Of a stretch of DNA of 64,000 nt, positions 55,903 through 64,000 are shown piece after piece. This stretch comes from Pseudomonadota bacterium (GTDB lineage: Bacteria > Pseudomonadota > Gammaproteobacteria > Xanthomonadales > Xanthomonadaceae), in contig JAFECB010000016.1 of assembly GCA_018242365.1 (NCBI GenBank), positions 62,001 to 126,000 of the forward strand. The letters are read 5' to 3'. Every line of letters begins with the position of its first letter. Position 1 is the stretch's first letter. The position numbers and the translations under genes are program-made. A model generated the notes under the pieces. That model was not told where the DNA came from. It did no database searches and saw nothing but the letters and a program-made list of their open reading frames with translations.

Positions 55903-57480
55903 TCAGGCGGTCGGCAAGCCCAGCGCCGTGCGCAGTGAATCCAGTCGCGCGCCATATCTCTGTGCGCGACCACTGGACGCCTGCAGCGGTTGCCGCACCT
56001 GCGCGGCGCTGGCGGTGCGCACGCTGCGGTTTGCGCTGTGGAAAGCGAGGCAGGTGGGATCGAACCTCAGTCCGCAGTCGTCGAGCAAGACCCGGATGCG
56101 GGCTTCCGGTGCTGCGAGCAGGGCCTCGTAGTGATGCAGGTGGATATGCGCCGGATCGCGGTTGCGCCACACCGCCATCGCCTGTTCGCAACGGCGCAGG
56201 TACAGGCCGATATGCTCCAGCGTGTTGGCGAAGTGCGGCTGGCTGTAGAACTGTTGCTTGAAGCAGGACCACGCGGTTTCCAGCGGATCGCGGCGGGTCT
56301 CGATCACGCTTGCGCCTGGCAACATCGCGCGCAGGATGCCGGCGTGTTTCCAGTTGTCCGGCTGCTTGTCGGTGTGGCGTGGGCGGATTGCCCGCCAGCG
56401 CGCGGTGCGTGTCAGATAGGCCTGCCCGAGGCGTTGCCAGTCGGCGGCGCTGGCCTGCGGCACCCAGTGCGGGTAGGGCAGGCCGCGACGCTGGGATTCC
56501 TGCTGGATGACGATGCCAAGATCGTCCAGTTCACTGGCGCCTTCGACTTCGGGATGGGCGGCCAGGATCTGTTCGAACAGGGTCGAGCCCGAGCGCGGCA
56601 GGCCGACGATGAAAACGACCTCCTGACCAAGCGTGGGGTCTGGCGGTGTGGGCAACGACTCGGTCGCTGCCTGCGCTTGGGTCAAGTAGGCCTCGAATGC
56701 TTCCGGCCGCCACGGTGTCAGCTGTTCCTGCAGCGTGTTGGCAGCGATGAAGACAGCCAGTGCGGCATCCAGTGCACCACGGTCTTCTTCGGCCTTGCCC
56801 AAGGCATGGCCCATGGCCACGCGGTCGCTGGGTGCCGTTTCGGTACGTGCGGTCTGCGTACGCAGGGTGGCGATGTCGTGCTCGTCCAGCGGGACCGTCT
56901 TGATATTCGACAATCCCCGCCACGCATCGCCGCAATCCGCATGCAGACGCAACGCTTCCCGATAGCTGTTGGCGGCGTCATTGAAGCGGCCCGCGTGAAC
57001 CAAGGCATCACCCAGCAGGATCCGCGCCGGCAGCAAGGCCGGTGCAAGAGTGACGGCGTGCCGCAAGGCCTCGATGGCGGCTTCGGTGTCGCCAAGTTGT
57101 TGCAGATTGCGGCCAAGGTTGAACCAGGGCATCGGCTGGCCGGGATCCAGCGTGCAGGCACGCCGCCAACTGGCCAGCGCGGCATCGAGATCGCCGCAAG
57201 CTGCTTGTGCGGTCCCGAAGTCCGCATGCAGCAGGGCGTCGTCGGGTGCCAGCGCCAGCGCGCGAGTGAGCGTGGACAGTGCGGGTCCGGGGCGGCGGGT
57301 GTGCAGCTCGAACAAGGCCAGATAGCGCAGCGGCTCGGGATGGGCCGGAGCGCGCAGACAGGCTTGACGAAACAGGGCTTCGGCCTGGGCGGGCTTGCCA
57401 TCGCGCAGTGCACGCGCACCTGCGTGGACAGATGCGGCGATGTCCGGATCCAGCCCCGCCATGCGCGGATCGCCGATCAT
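55903..57480 (-). CDS. TPR-repeat sulfotransferase-like protein
   Basis: A 525-residue protein. Tetratricopeptide repeats cover about residues 15-190 (for example AEALFRQACLRAPAHPEPLRYLAL). A sulfotransferase domain with the PAPS phosphate-binding loop VFIVGLPRSGSTLFEQIL and the 3'-phosphate motif ETRRDPLETAWSCF follows. It could transfer sulfate to a protein or small molecule. The start overlaps the DUF2069 stop (ATGA). The acceptor is unknown. Confidence 0.88.
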   Translation of the reverse strand: MIGDPRMAGLDPDIAASVHAGARALRDGKPAQAEALFRQACLRAPAHPEPLRYLALFELHTRRPGPALSTLTRALALAPDDALLHADFGTAQAACGDLDAALASWRRACTLDPGQPMPWFNLGRNLQQLGDTEAAIEALRHAVTLAPALLPARILLGDALVHAGRFNDAANSYREALRLHADCGDAWRGLSNIKTVPLDEHDIATLRTQTARTETAPSDRVAMGHALGKAEEDRGALDAALAVFIAANTLQEQLTPWRPEAFEAYLTQAQAATESLPTPPDPTLGQEVVFIVGLPRSGSTLFEQILAAHPEVEGASELDDLGIVIQQESQRRGLPYPHWVPQASAADWQRLGQAYLTRTARWRAIRPRHTDKQPDNWKHAGILRAMLPGASVIETRRDPLETAWSCFKQQFYSQPHFANTLEHIGLYLRRCEQAMAVWRNRDPAHIHLHHYEALLAAPEARIRVLLDDCGLRFDPTCLAFHSANRSVRTASAAQVRQPLQASSGRAQRYGARLDSLRTALGLPTA

Positions 57481-57815
57481 GCGCGCTTCGGCTGCTTGTC
57501 GCGCCGGGCACGCATGCCGGGCAGGCAGGCCGCGTGGATGATTGCGAGGCTGATCAGGATTTCGACAAAAGCCGGCACGCGCGCGCTTGGTTCCGCCCAC
57601 GCCAGCATGACCCCATGGCTGAACCACAGCAGGGACAGCACCGCGGCGGTGAAGCCGGCGCGCTTCCAGTCGAATGCAGCGGCGACCGCGAGCAGGGTGG
57701 GTGGCAGGAGAAAGACCAATAGCGCGCCCACGACATTGGCCTCGCGCGCGAACCAGACGCCATACAGCAGCGCCAGCGCAAGGAGAGTGGCAATGAGATA
57801 GCGCTTGGGGGTCAT
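57477..57815 (-). CDS. DUF2069 membrane protein
   Basis: A 112-residue inner-membrane protein with four hydrophobic segments. It reads LIATLLALALLYGVWFARE, PPTLLAVAAAFDWKRAGF and FSHGVMLAWAEPSARVPAFVEI, which fits DUF2069. Function unknown. It is the first gene of a two-gene leftward unit, overlapping the sulfotransferase gene by 4 bp. The 182-bp divergent gap to the YihY gene holds no other gene that I can see. Confidence 0.85.
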   Translation of the reverse strand: MTPKRYLIATLLALALLYGVWFAREANVVGALLVFLLPPTLLAVAAAFDWKRAGFTAAVLSLLWFSHGVMLAWAEPSARVPAFVEILISLAIIHAACLPGMRARRDKQPKRA

Positions 57816-57997
57816 CGGCAGGATCTATGGCGAGTGCTGCGGCGGAGCTGGGTGATGCGCCGCGGTCCATTCGGGCAGCCGTGGGTGATCAACCGCCTGC
57901 GCAGTTTCGCACGCCACTCGGTTGAATTCGATGCGCCGTGTCTCCTCTGCCGGCAGGCTTGCAACGGTTCGCGCTGGCGACCTGCTAGGCTTGCCGC

Positions 57998-59269
57998 ATG
58001 TCGCCCGTCGAGCTTGTCCGCCGTTGGAGCCTCAACCTGCGCGATCCGGCACGGATCGGCAGTTTCTCGCGCTTCGTGCTGCGGCGTTTCCTCGACGACC
58101 GCCTGTTCGAGGCTGCGGGTGCGCTGTCGTACACGACGGCATTCGCCCTGGTGCCATTGACGATGGTGGCCTTCGGCGTGCTATCCGCGTTCCCGGTCTT
58201 CGATGCCTGGAGTGATCGTCTCAGCGGCTATATTTTCGCCAACTTCGTGCCCAGCGCGGCGCGTGCGGTGTCCGGCTATCTCACCGATTTTTCCGCCAAC
58301 ACCAGTTCGCTGACCGTGGCCGGTGCGTTGGCGCTGATCATTTCGCTGCTGGTGGCGGTGAGCAGCGTGGAGTCGATCTTCAACCGGATCTGGCGGGTGC
58401 CCACCGCACGTCCGAAGTTCAGCCGTTTCCTCGTCTACTGGACGGTGTTGACGCTGGGCACGCTGGTGGCTGCGGCGAGCCTGGCGCTATCGACCCGGTT
58501 CTTCGCGCTGGCCATTTTCGAGACCCTGCCGGGGCGCTGGCTGGAAGCCTTGATGCTGCGGCTGACGCCGATGTGCATCGAACTGTTCGCGTTCGCGGCC
58601 TTGTTCAAGGTGGTCCCGCACCGCACGGTGTTCTGGCGGCACGCGCTGGGCGGGGCCTTGCTCTCGGTGGTGTTGTTCGAAAGCGTGAAGTCTGGACTGG
58701 GCTTGTACCTCGGGAGTTTCAACGCCTACCAGAAGATCTATGGTGCGGTGGCGCTGGCACCGATCGTGATGCTGTGGATCTATCTGAGCTGGGTCGCGGT
58801 GCTGCTCGGGGCCTCGTTCGCGGCATCGACCTCGGCGTTTCGCTACCAGCCGCGCGAACTGCGGCTGCCGCATGGCCACGAGTTGTATGGCGTGCTGCGC
58901 ATGCTCGGACGCTTCCAGCAGGCACGTGGCAAGGGCAATGGCCTGAACAGCGAAGACATCCGCGCATTGGAGCCGAGCCTGACCGACGACATGGTGCAGA
59001 CCCTGCTGGCGCACCTGGCCACGATCAGTGTCCTGCAGCGTGCCGAGAGCGGGGAATGGCTGTTGGCCCGCGATCTGGACGAGGTCCGTCTGGAAGACAT
59101 CTACGAAGCTGCGTTGCTGCGGGTGCCCGCCGGTAGCGTGGTGCCACCGAATGCCGATGACGCGCTGGGCATCGCGGTGATGCGCGCCGTCGAGCAATTG
59201 CGCGATCCGTTGCGCCCGATGCTGCGCCAGCCGGTAGCGCAGGTGTACCAAGGACTCTGGAGCACATGA
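57998..59269 (+). CDS. YihY/BrkB-family inner membrane protein with C-terminal regulatory-like domain
   Basis: A 423-residue protein with six membrane helices (about 35-280) of the YihY family (FEAAGALSYTTAFALVPLTMVAFGVLS, NRIWRVPTARPKFSRFLVYWTVLTLG, YGAVALAPIVMLWIYLSWVAVLLGASFAA). The C-terminal 140 residues look like a soluble winged-helix-type domain, longer than in E. coli YihY (290). These proteins were once miscalled ribonuclease BN. Function unknown. It overlaps the thioredoxin-like gene (ATGA). Confidence 0.9.
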   Translation: MSPVELVRRWSLNLRDPARIGSFSRFVLRRFLDDRLFEAAGALSYTTAFALVPLTMVAFGVLSAFPVFDAWSDRLSGYIFANFVPSAARAVSGYLTDFSANTSSLTVAGALALIISLLVAVSSVESIFNRIWRVPTARPKFSRFLVYWTVLTLGTLVAAASLALSTRFFALAIFETLPGRWLEALMLRLTPMCIELFAFAALFKVVPHRTVFWRHALGGALLSVVLFESVKSGLGLYLGSFNAYQKIYGAVALAPIVMLWIYLSWVAVLLGASFAASTSAFRYQPRELRLPHGHELYGVLRMLGRFQQARGKGNGLNSEDIRALEPSLTDDMVQTLLAHLATISVLQRAESGEWLLARDLDEVRLEDIYEAALLRVPAGSVVPPNADDALGIAVMRAVEQLRDPLRPMLRQPVAQVYQGLWST

Positions 59270-59823
59270 CGTATCGATTTCTCCGTTGCACTGGCCTGAT
59301 CCTTACCATCGTCCTGCTGACGGCATGCGGTCGCAGTGGCAATGGCGAGGCCCCGACGCCTGCGGTTGCACCTGCGGCAACGGCACAAAGCGCGCCAGCG
59401 CCGAAGGATCATCCGCGCTTGCGCGTGCAAACCCTGGACGGGAAGGATTGGGACCTCGCCCAGCAACGCGGCAAATGGGTGTTGGTCAATTACTGGGCGA
59501 CCTGGTGCGGCCCCTGTTTGCAGGAGATGCCGGAGCTTTCCGCGATGGCGGCCATGCGCCAGCATCTGGTGGTGATCGGGCTGGCCTACGATGAAACCGA
59601 ACCGGCCGAGCTGCGCGCATTTCTGGCCCAGCATCCAGTGACCTATCCGATCGCCCGCGTCAGCGTGTATTCGCCGCCCGAGGATTTCGGCGTGCCGCGC
59701 ACCCTGCCGACCAGTTGGCTGATCGGCCCCGATGGGCGGATCGTGCGCAAGTATTCCAGTCAGGTCACTGCTCGCATGCTGGATGACGACATCGCTGCAC
59801 ATGGCGGGCCGAAGGCGGGTTGA
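59266..59823 (+). CDS. TlpA-like thioredoxin-family lipoprotein
   Basis: A 185-residue envelope protein. The lipobox LLTAC puts the lipidated cysteine at position 21, and the thioredoxin-like fold carries Cys81-Gly-Pro-Cys84 (YWATWCGPC), followed by PTSWLIGPDGRIV with the cis-Pro. It is likely a membrane-anchored periplasmic disulfide reductase. It depends on Lgt (19.3 kb) for lipidation. It sits between yihY (4-bp overlap) and acyP (1-bp gap). Confidence 0.93.
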   Translation: MTYRFLRCTGLILTIVLLTACGRSGNGEAPTPAVAPAATAQSAPAPKDHPRLRVQTLDGKDWDLAQQRGKWVLVNYWATWCGPCLQEMPELSAMAAMRQHLVVIGLAYDETEPAELRAFLAQHPVTYPIARVSVYSPPEDFGVPRTLPTSWLIGPDGRIVRKYSSQVTARMLDDDIAAHGGPKAG

Positions 59824-59824
59824 A

Positions 59825-60100
59825 ATGACGCAGGCGCGTTTCATCGTGACGGGTCGGGTGCAGGGTGTCGGATTTCGTGCCGCGACCCGCAATCAGGCCA
59901 TCCGGCTTGGCCTGACCGGCATCGCCCGCAACCTTGCCAATGGCAGTGTCGAGGTGTTGGCCATCGGTGAAGCCGCTGCGCTGGATGCGCTGGAGGCATG
60001 GCTGCAGCGTGGACCGCCGCTGGCGAAGGTCGATCACGTGGTCCGCACCGAGGTCGAGGTGGGACCCGCGCTGACATGGCGGGGGTTTTCGACCGGCTGA
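59825..60100 (+). CDS. acyP: Acylphosphatase
   Basis: A 91-residue acylphosphatase. The phosphate loop is VTGRVQGVGFRAATRNQA with catalytic Arg18, and Asn36 in GIARNLANGSVEV is the second active-site residue. It hydrolyses carboxyl-phosphate bonds in the cytosol. It starts one base after the thioredoxin-like gene, so the yihY-tlpA-acyP trio is one operon. Confidence 0.94.
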   Translation: MTQARFIVTGRVQGVGFRAATRNQAIRLGLTGIARNLANGSVEVLAIGEAAALDALEAWLQRGPPLAKVDHVVRTEVEVGPALTWRGFSTG

Positions 60101-60161
60101 CGCTGCAACCCGGCGCGCGCATATGCCAGAATCGCGGAAGCCCGGCATAGGATGCCCGCAG

Positions 60162-61988
60162 ATGGCTCGAAACTTCATCGCTGAGCTTCGCCGCCGCAAT
60201 GTGCTGCGTGCTGCCGTTCTCTACATCGGCGCGGTGTGGGCACTGGCACAGGGTATTGCGCAGCTCGGGCCGTCGGTGGGTGCGCCCGATGCGACGACGC
60301 GCTGGTTCCTGATTGCCGCCGGTTTTGGCTTCCCGCTGTGGCTGGTGCTGTCCTGGCGCTACGAATTCACTGCGCAGGGCATCAAGCGCGATGACGAAGT
60401 GGCGATCGCCGATGTCGCTTCCCGGCGCAGCCAGAACCGCAGGACCGACCTCGTCATCATCGCGGTGCTGGCGGTGGCGGTGGTGCTGTTGCTGACGGAT
60501 CGGGTAGTGCAGCACGAGCAGCCGGCCGCACAAGGCGCTGCGGCCGTGGCTGACAAGAATTCGATTGCCGTGCTGCCCTTCGACAGCGGCGGAGGTGATC
60601 AAGGACAGCAGGCCTTTTCCGATGGATTGTCGGAAGGCTTCATCATCGCCTTGGCGCAGATCAAGGGCCTGCGGGTGATCAACCCGAAGTCCTCGTTCCA
60701 GTTCCGCGGCAGCAGCGACGACAACCGCAGCATCGCCGCCAAGCTCGGCGTCTCGCACCTGCTCGAAGGCACGGTGCGCAGGATGGGCGACACCGTACGG
60801 GTCAGCGCGACCCTGATCCGCGCCTCCGACGGCAGCACCCTGTGGGCCGACAACTACGACCGGCCGTACAAGGACCTGTTCGCGTTGCAGGACCAGATCA
60901 CCGCGCAGGTCGCCGCTGCACTCAAGTCGCAGCTGCTGCCCAAGCCACAGGCTGCGGTGCAGACCGATCGGCCGCCGAGCGGGAATCTGGAGGCTTATGA
61001 CGCCTATGTGCAGGCGCGGGTGCTCCAGTCCACGGATGGGTTGAAGGCCCTTGAGTTGTACAACCGCGCCATCGAACTTGATCCCGATTACGGCATGGCT
61101 TATGCGTGGAAAGCCAGCACCATGATCGACTCCGTGGTCGGCGGCGGGGTTACTGGCAAGGATGCTTCGAAGTTCCTCAGCGATGCTGATGCGGCGGTCA
61201 CGCAGGCGCTGCGCCTGGCGCCCAATCGAGCTGCTCCGCATCTGGCCCGCGGTTGGCTGTTGATCACCCGTGATTTCAACTGGAAAGAAGGCGAAGCCGA
61301 GCTTCGCAAGGCGGTGGATTTGGCACCAAACGATGGCGACATGCTCTACCAGTTGGGTGTTGTACGCGCGAGCCAAGGCGATCTAACGCAAGCGGCGGAA
61401 TTGACCCGACGTGCGCTGAAAACCAACCCGATGGATGCGAACTGGTATCGATGGTTGGTTGCCTACCTGATGCCTGCCAATCGGCTGGACGAGGCAAGCC
61501 AGGCCTTGACCAAGGCGATAACTCTGGAGCCCAAGGCGCTCTACAACCACTTCCTGCTTACGATCATCGAGGTGTTGCGCAAAAATCCGGCTGCGGCGCA
61601 GAAAGCTGCCGAGGCCGAGCCCGAGGGTGCTTGGCGATATTTTGCGTTGGCGATGGCGGCCCAGATCGGTACCGATCGCGCTGCGGCTGATGCCCGCTTG
61701 GAGGCGTGCATCCGCGGCTATTCGGTAGGCTGGGCGTTCCAGATCGCGCAGGTCTATGCCGTGCGCGGCGAGCCCGATGCGATGTTCCAGTGGCTGGACA
61801 AGGCGCTGGCGGCGCGCGATCCGGGCATGCAGTCCTTGCTCTACGATCCGCTGTTGTTGCGCTATCGCGATGATCCGCGTTACGCGGCGTTGGCGCGCAA
61901 GGTCGGCTTGCCTTGGCCCCCGGCCGCGATATCCGCAGCATCCGCAACGACGCCCCGTCCAGCGACGACGCCTGCTGCTCCCCACTGA
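60162..61988 (+). CDS. TolB/FlgO-like domain and TPR protein with N-terminal membrane helices (paralogue 2)
   Basis: A 608-residue protein starting MARNFIAELRRRNVLRAAVLYIGAVWALAQ. It shares the layout of the protein at 21511-23331: membrane helices near 16-34, 45-66 and 94-112, a TolB/FlgO-like domain (SIAVLPFDSGGGDQGQQAFSDGLSEGFI, DGSTLWADNYDRPYKDLF), then TPRs and a Pro/Ala/Thr tail. The start at 60162 is chosen by homology to paralogue 1. Function unknown; a scaffold role at the membrane is inferred. Confidence 0.85.
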   Translation: MARNFIAELRRRNVLRAAVLYIGAVWALAQGIAQLGPSVGAPDATTRWFLIAAGFGFPLWLVLSWRYEFTAQGIKRDDEVAIADVASRRSQNRRTDLVIIAVLAVAVVLLLTDRVVQHEQPAAQGAAAVADKNSIAVLPFDSGGGDQGQQAFSDGLSEGFIIALAQIKGLRVINPKSSFQFRGSSDDNRSIAAKLGVSHLLEGTVRRMGDTVRVSATLIRASDGSTLWADNYDRPYKDLFALQDQITAQVAAALKSQLLPKPQAAVQTDRPPSGNLEAYDAYVQARVLQSTDGLKALELYNRAIELDPDYGMAYAWKASTMIDSVVGGGVTGKDASKFLSDADAAVTQALRLAPNRAAPHLARGWLLITRDFNWKEGEAELRKAVDLAPNDGDMLYQLGVVRASQGDLTQAAELTRRALKTNPMDANWYRWLVAYLMPANRLDEASQALTKAITLEPKALYNHFLLTIIEVLRKNPAAAQKAAEAEPEGAWRYFALAMAAQIGTDRAAADARLEACIRGYSVGWAFQIAQVYAVRGEPDAMFQWLDKALAARDPGMQSLLYDPLLLRYRDDPRYAALARKVGLPWPPAAISAASATTPRPATTPAAPH

Positions 61989-61995
61989 GGGGTGG

Positions 61996-62370
61996 TCAAT
62001 CCTTGGTCGCGCGTGCCTTGCTGGCACGCTTGCGCGGCGGCGGTGGCGCAGGAGCAGGGCGCATGCAACGCGCGATTTCCAGCAGCGCACCTTGGCGACG
62101 CGTATCCAGGCTGCGATAGCAGGCCAGCAATTCGTGCTCACCGCGGGTGCGGGTCGGATCGAGGCTGGCGGCCAATTCGCCCAGCAAGGCACCGGCCGGT
62201 ACACCGAGGGTACGCGCAAGCGCTTCGATCTGGTCGTAACCTGGCAGCTTGTCGCCGCGCAGCCAGGCGTTGACGGTCTGGATGCCGGCCTTGGGGATGG
62301 CGGTGGCGAGATCGGCCACGCTCAGGCCGCTGGCCTTGGTCAGGCGTTGCAAGGTGGCGGCGATGGTCAT
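61996..62370 (-). CDS. XRE-family helix-turn-helix regulator
   Basis: A 124-residue protein with an N-terminal HTH (TLQRLTKASGLSVADLATAIPKAGIQTVNAWLRGDKLPGYDQIEALARTLGVPAG, about 6-62) and a C-terminal helical part ending in a Pro/Lys/Arg-rich tail. Its target is unknown. It is convergent with the TPR gene (7-bp gap) and followed upstream by a 136-bp gap to prfA with no gene. Confidence 0.85.
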   Translation of the reverse strand: MTIAATLQRLTKASGLSVADLATAIPKAGIQTVNAWLRGDKLPGYDQIEALARTLGVPAGALLGELAASLDPTRTRGEHELLACYRSLDTRRQGALLEIARCMRPAPAPPPPRKRASKARATKD

Positions 62371-62506
62371 CTTCACTCCGGCAGCGGGTGGCTGGCTTCG
62401 AGTGTAGGCCGCCGACGGGTTTCCGGCTACGGCATGGGCTTGCGCGACCCGTGCCCGCATTGCCACGCGGCGCGATCGCGCATGGACGCATCGCGCCGTG
62501 GAACGC

Positions 62507-63595
<1,089 letters not shown>

Positions 63596-63617
63596 GCCGG
63601 CCAAGCATCCATGCTGT

Positions 63618-64000
63618 TCATACCCTGGACGCTTCCGGGTCGGTTGACGCGTCACTGCCGACGGCATCGTGAGCATCGTGCGGAAACAGTTTTTCCGCAG
63701 CGCGCGCCAGCTCGGCATCGCCCTGCAGCGCGGCCTCGCGCAGGGCCACCGTGGGGGCGTGCAGGAGGCGATTGGTCAGGGTATGTGCCAGCACTTCCAG
63801 CGCCTGCTCCGCGGGCATGCCGGCCGCCAGTTGTCGGCGTGCCTTGGCCAGTGCATCGGCGCGGGCGCTCTCGCCCAAGGCGCGCAAGCGCAGCAACGGT
63901 TGCTGGTGGCCGCTGGCCTGCCATTGTTCGATATAGCGCGCGGCGTGCAGATCGACGATGGCTTCGGCTTCGCGTGCGGCTTCGCGGCGGCTGCGACGGT
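63618..64000 (-). CDS. hemA: Glutamyl-tRNA reductase HemA (3' part, cut by window edge)
   Basis: The C-terminal 127 residues of an open frame that runs off the window end. They resemble the HemA dimerisation domain: [21 protein letters not shown], then [26 protein letters not shown] and [21 protein letters not shown]. The enzyme makes glutamate-1-semialdehyde from Glu-tRNA in haem synthesis. The catalytic N-terminal region is outside the window. The adjacency to prfA supports the call. Identity is inferred from this partial sequence. Confidence 0.88.
   Translation of the reverse strand, partial: RRSRREAAREAEAIVDLHAARYIEQWQASGHQQPLLRLRALGESARADALAKARRQLAAGMPAEQALEVLAHTLTNRLLHAPTVALREAALQGDAELARAAEKLFPHDAHDAVGSDASTDPEASRV

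Overview
The window looks like chromosomal DNA from a high-GC gammaproteobacterium of the Xanthomonadales (Lysobacterales). The evidence is the Chp/Pil chemosensory genes next to rsmE-bioA-nudE-cysQ-mazG, the lptD-surA-pdxA-ksgA-apaG-apaH cluster, the three-gene form of the pnt transhydrogenase, ECF-sigma/DUF3106 genes, and many copies of a TGTAGGAG-type palindromic repeat. Genes are tightly packed, often with ATGA, GTGA or TGATG start/stop overlaps. I see no rRNA, tRNA, CRISPR array, insertion sequence, prophage or integrase. The window is mostly core genome.

Layout. 1-7.2 kb: type IV pilus chemosensory genes (giant CheA-like hybrid kinase chpA, a CheB-like protein that appears catalytically dead, and a CheW-like protein). 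7.3-11.7 kb: rsmE and bioA leftward, nudE-cysQ-mazG rightward. 11.75-12.1 kb: repeat island with a 7-bp tandem array. 12.2-18 kb: DUF962 protein, a response regulator/histidine kinase pair, and a MacA/MacB-type efflux system. 18.1-21.5 kb: dgkA, a TerC-family gene, lgt-thyA-folA. 21.5-36.4 kb: a long leftward run with glnS, a deaminase, rlmM, a membrane protein, cobalamin adenosyltransferase, a deacetylase, then the outer-membrane biogenesis cluster lptD-surA-pdxA-csaA-ksgA-apaG-apaH, ending in a TolB/TPR protein.

36.5-46.3 kb: a DMT transporter, then the peroxide-stress cluster ahpC-ahpF-VOC-oxyR read leftward from a candidate OxyR-controlled promoter, then prmC, a prolyl aminopeptidase, a Nudix hydrolase, a 5'-3' exonuclease and a nitroreductase, punctuated by repeats. 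46.3-51.2 kb: NAD(P) transhydrogenase genes split by an opposite-strand ECF-sigma operon. 51.2-55.3 kb: sufT and a secreted M4 metallopeptidase with two C-terminal PPC domains, closed by a strong terminator. 55.3-64 kb: asparaginase-like protein, TPR-sulfotransferase, DUF2069, YihY-family protein, thioredoxin-like lipoprotein, acylphosphatase, a second TolB/TPR paralogue, an XRE regulator, prfA and the 3' part of hemA, cut by the window edge.

I found no clear novel defence or biosynthetic system. The best leads are the pseudo-CheB and the multi-Hpt kinase with a 17-copy decapeptide repeat; the palindromic repeats that supply stop codons and seed a heptamer array; a possible cobalamin-uptake S-component next to cobalamin adenosyltransferase; and the ECF-sigma operon inside the pnt locus.
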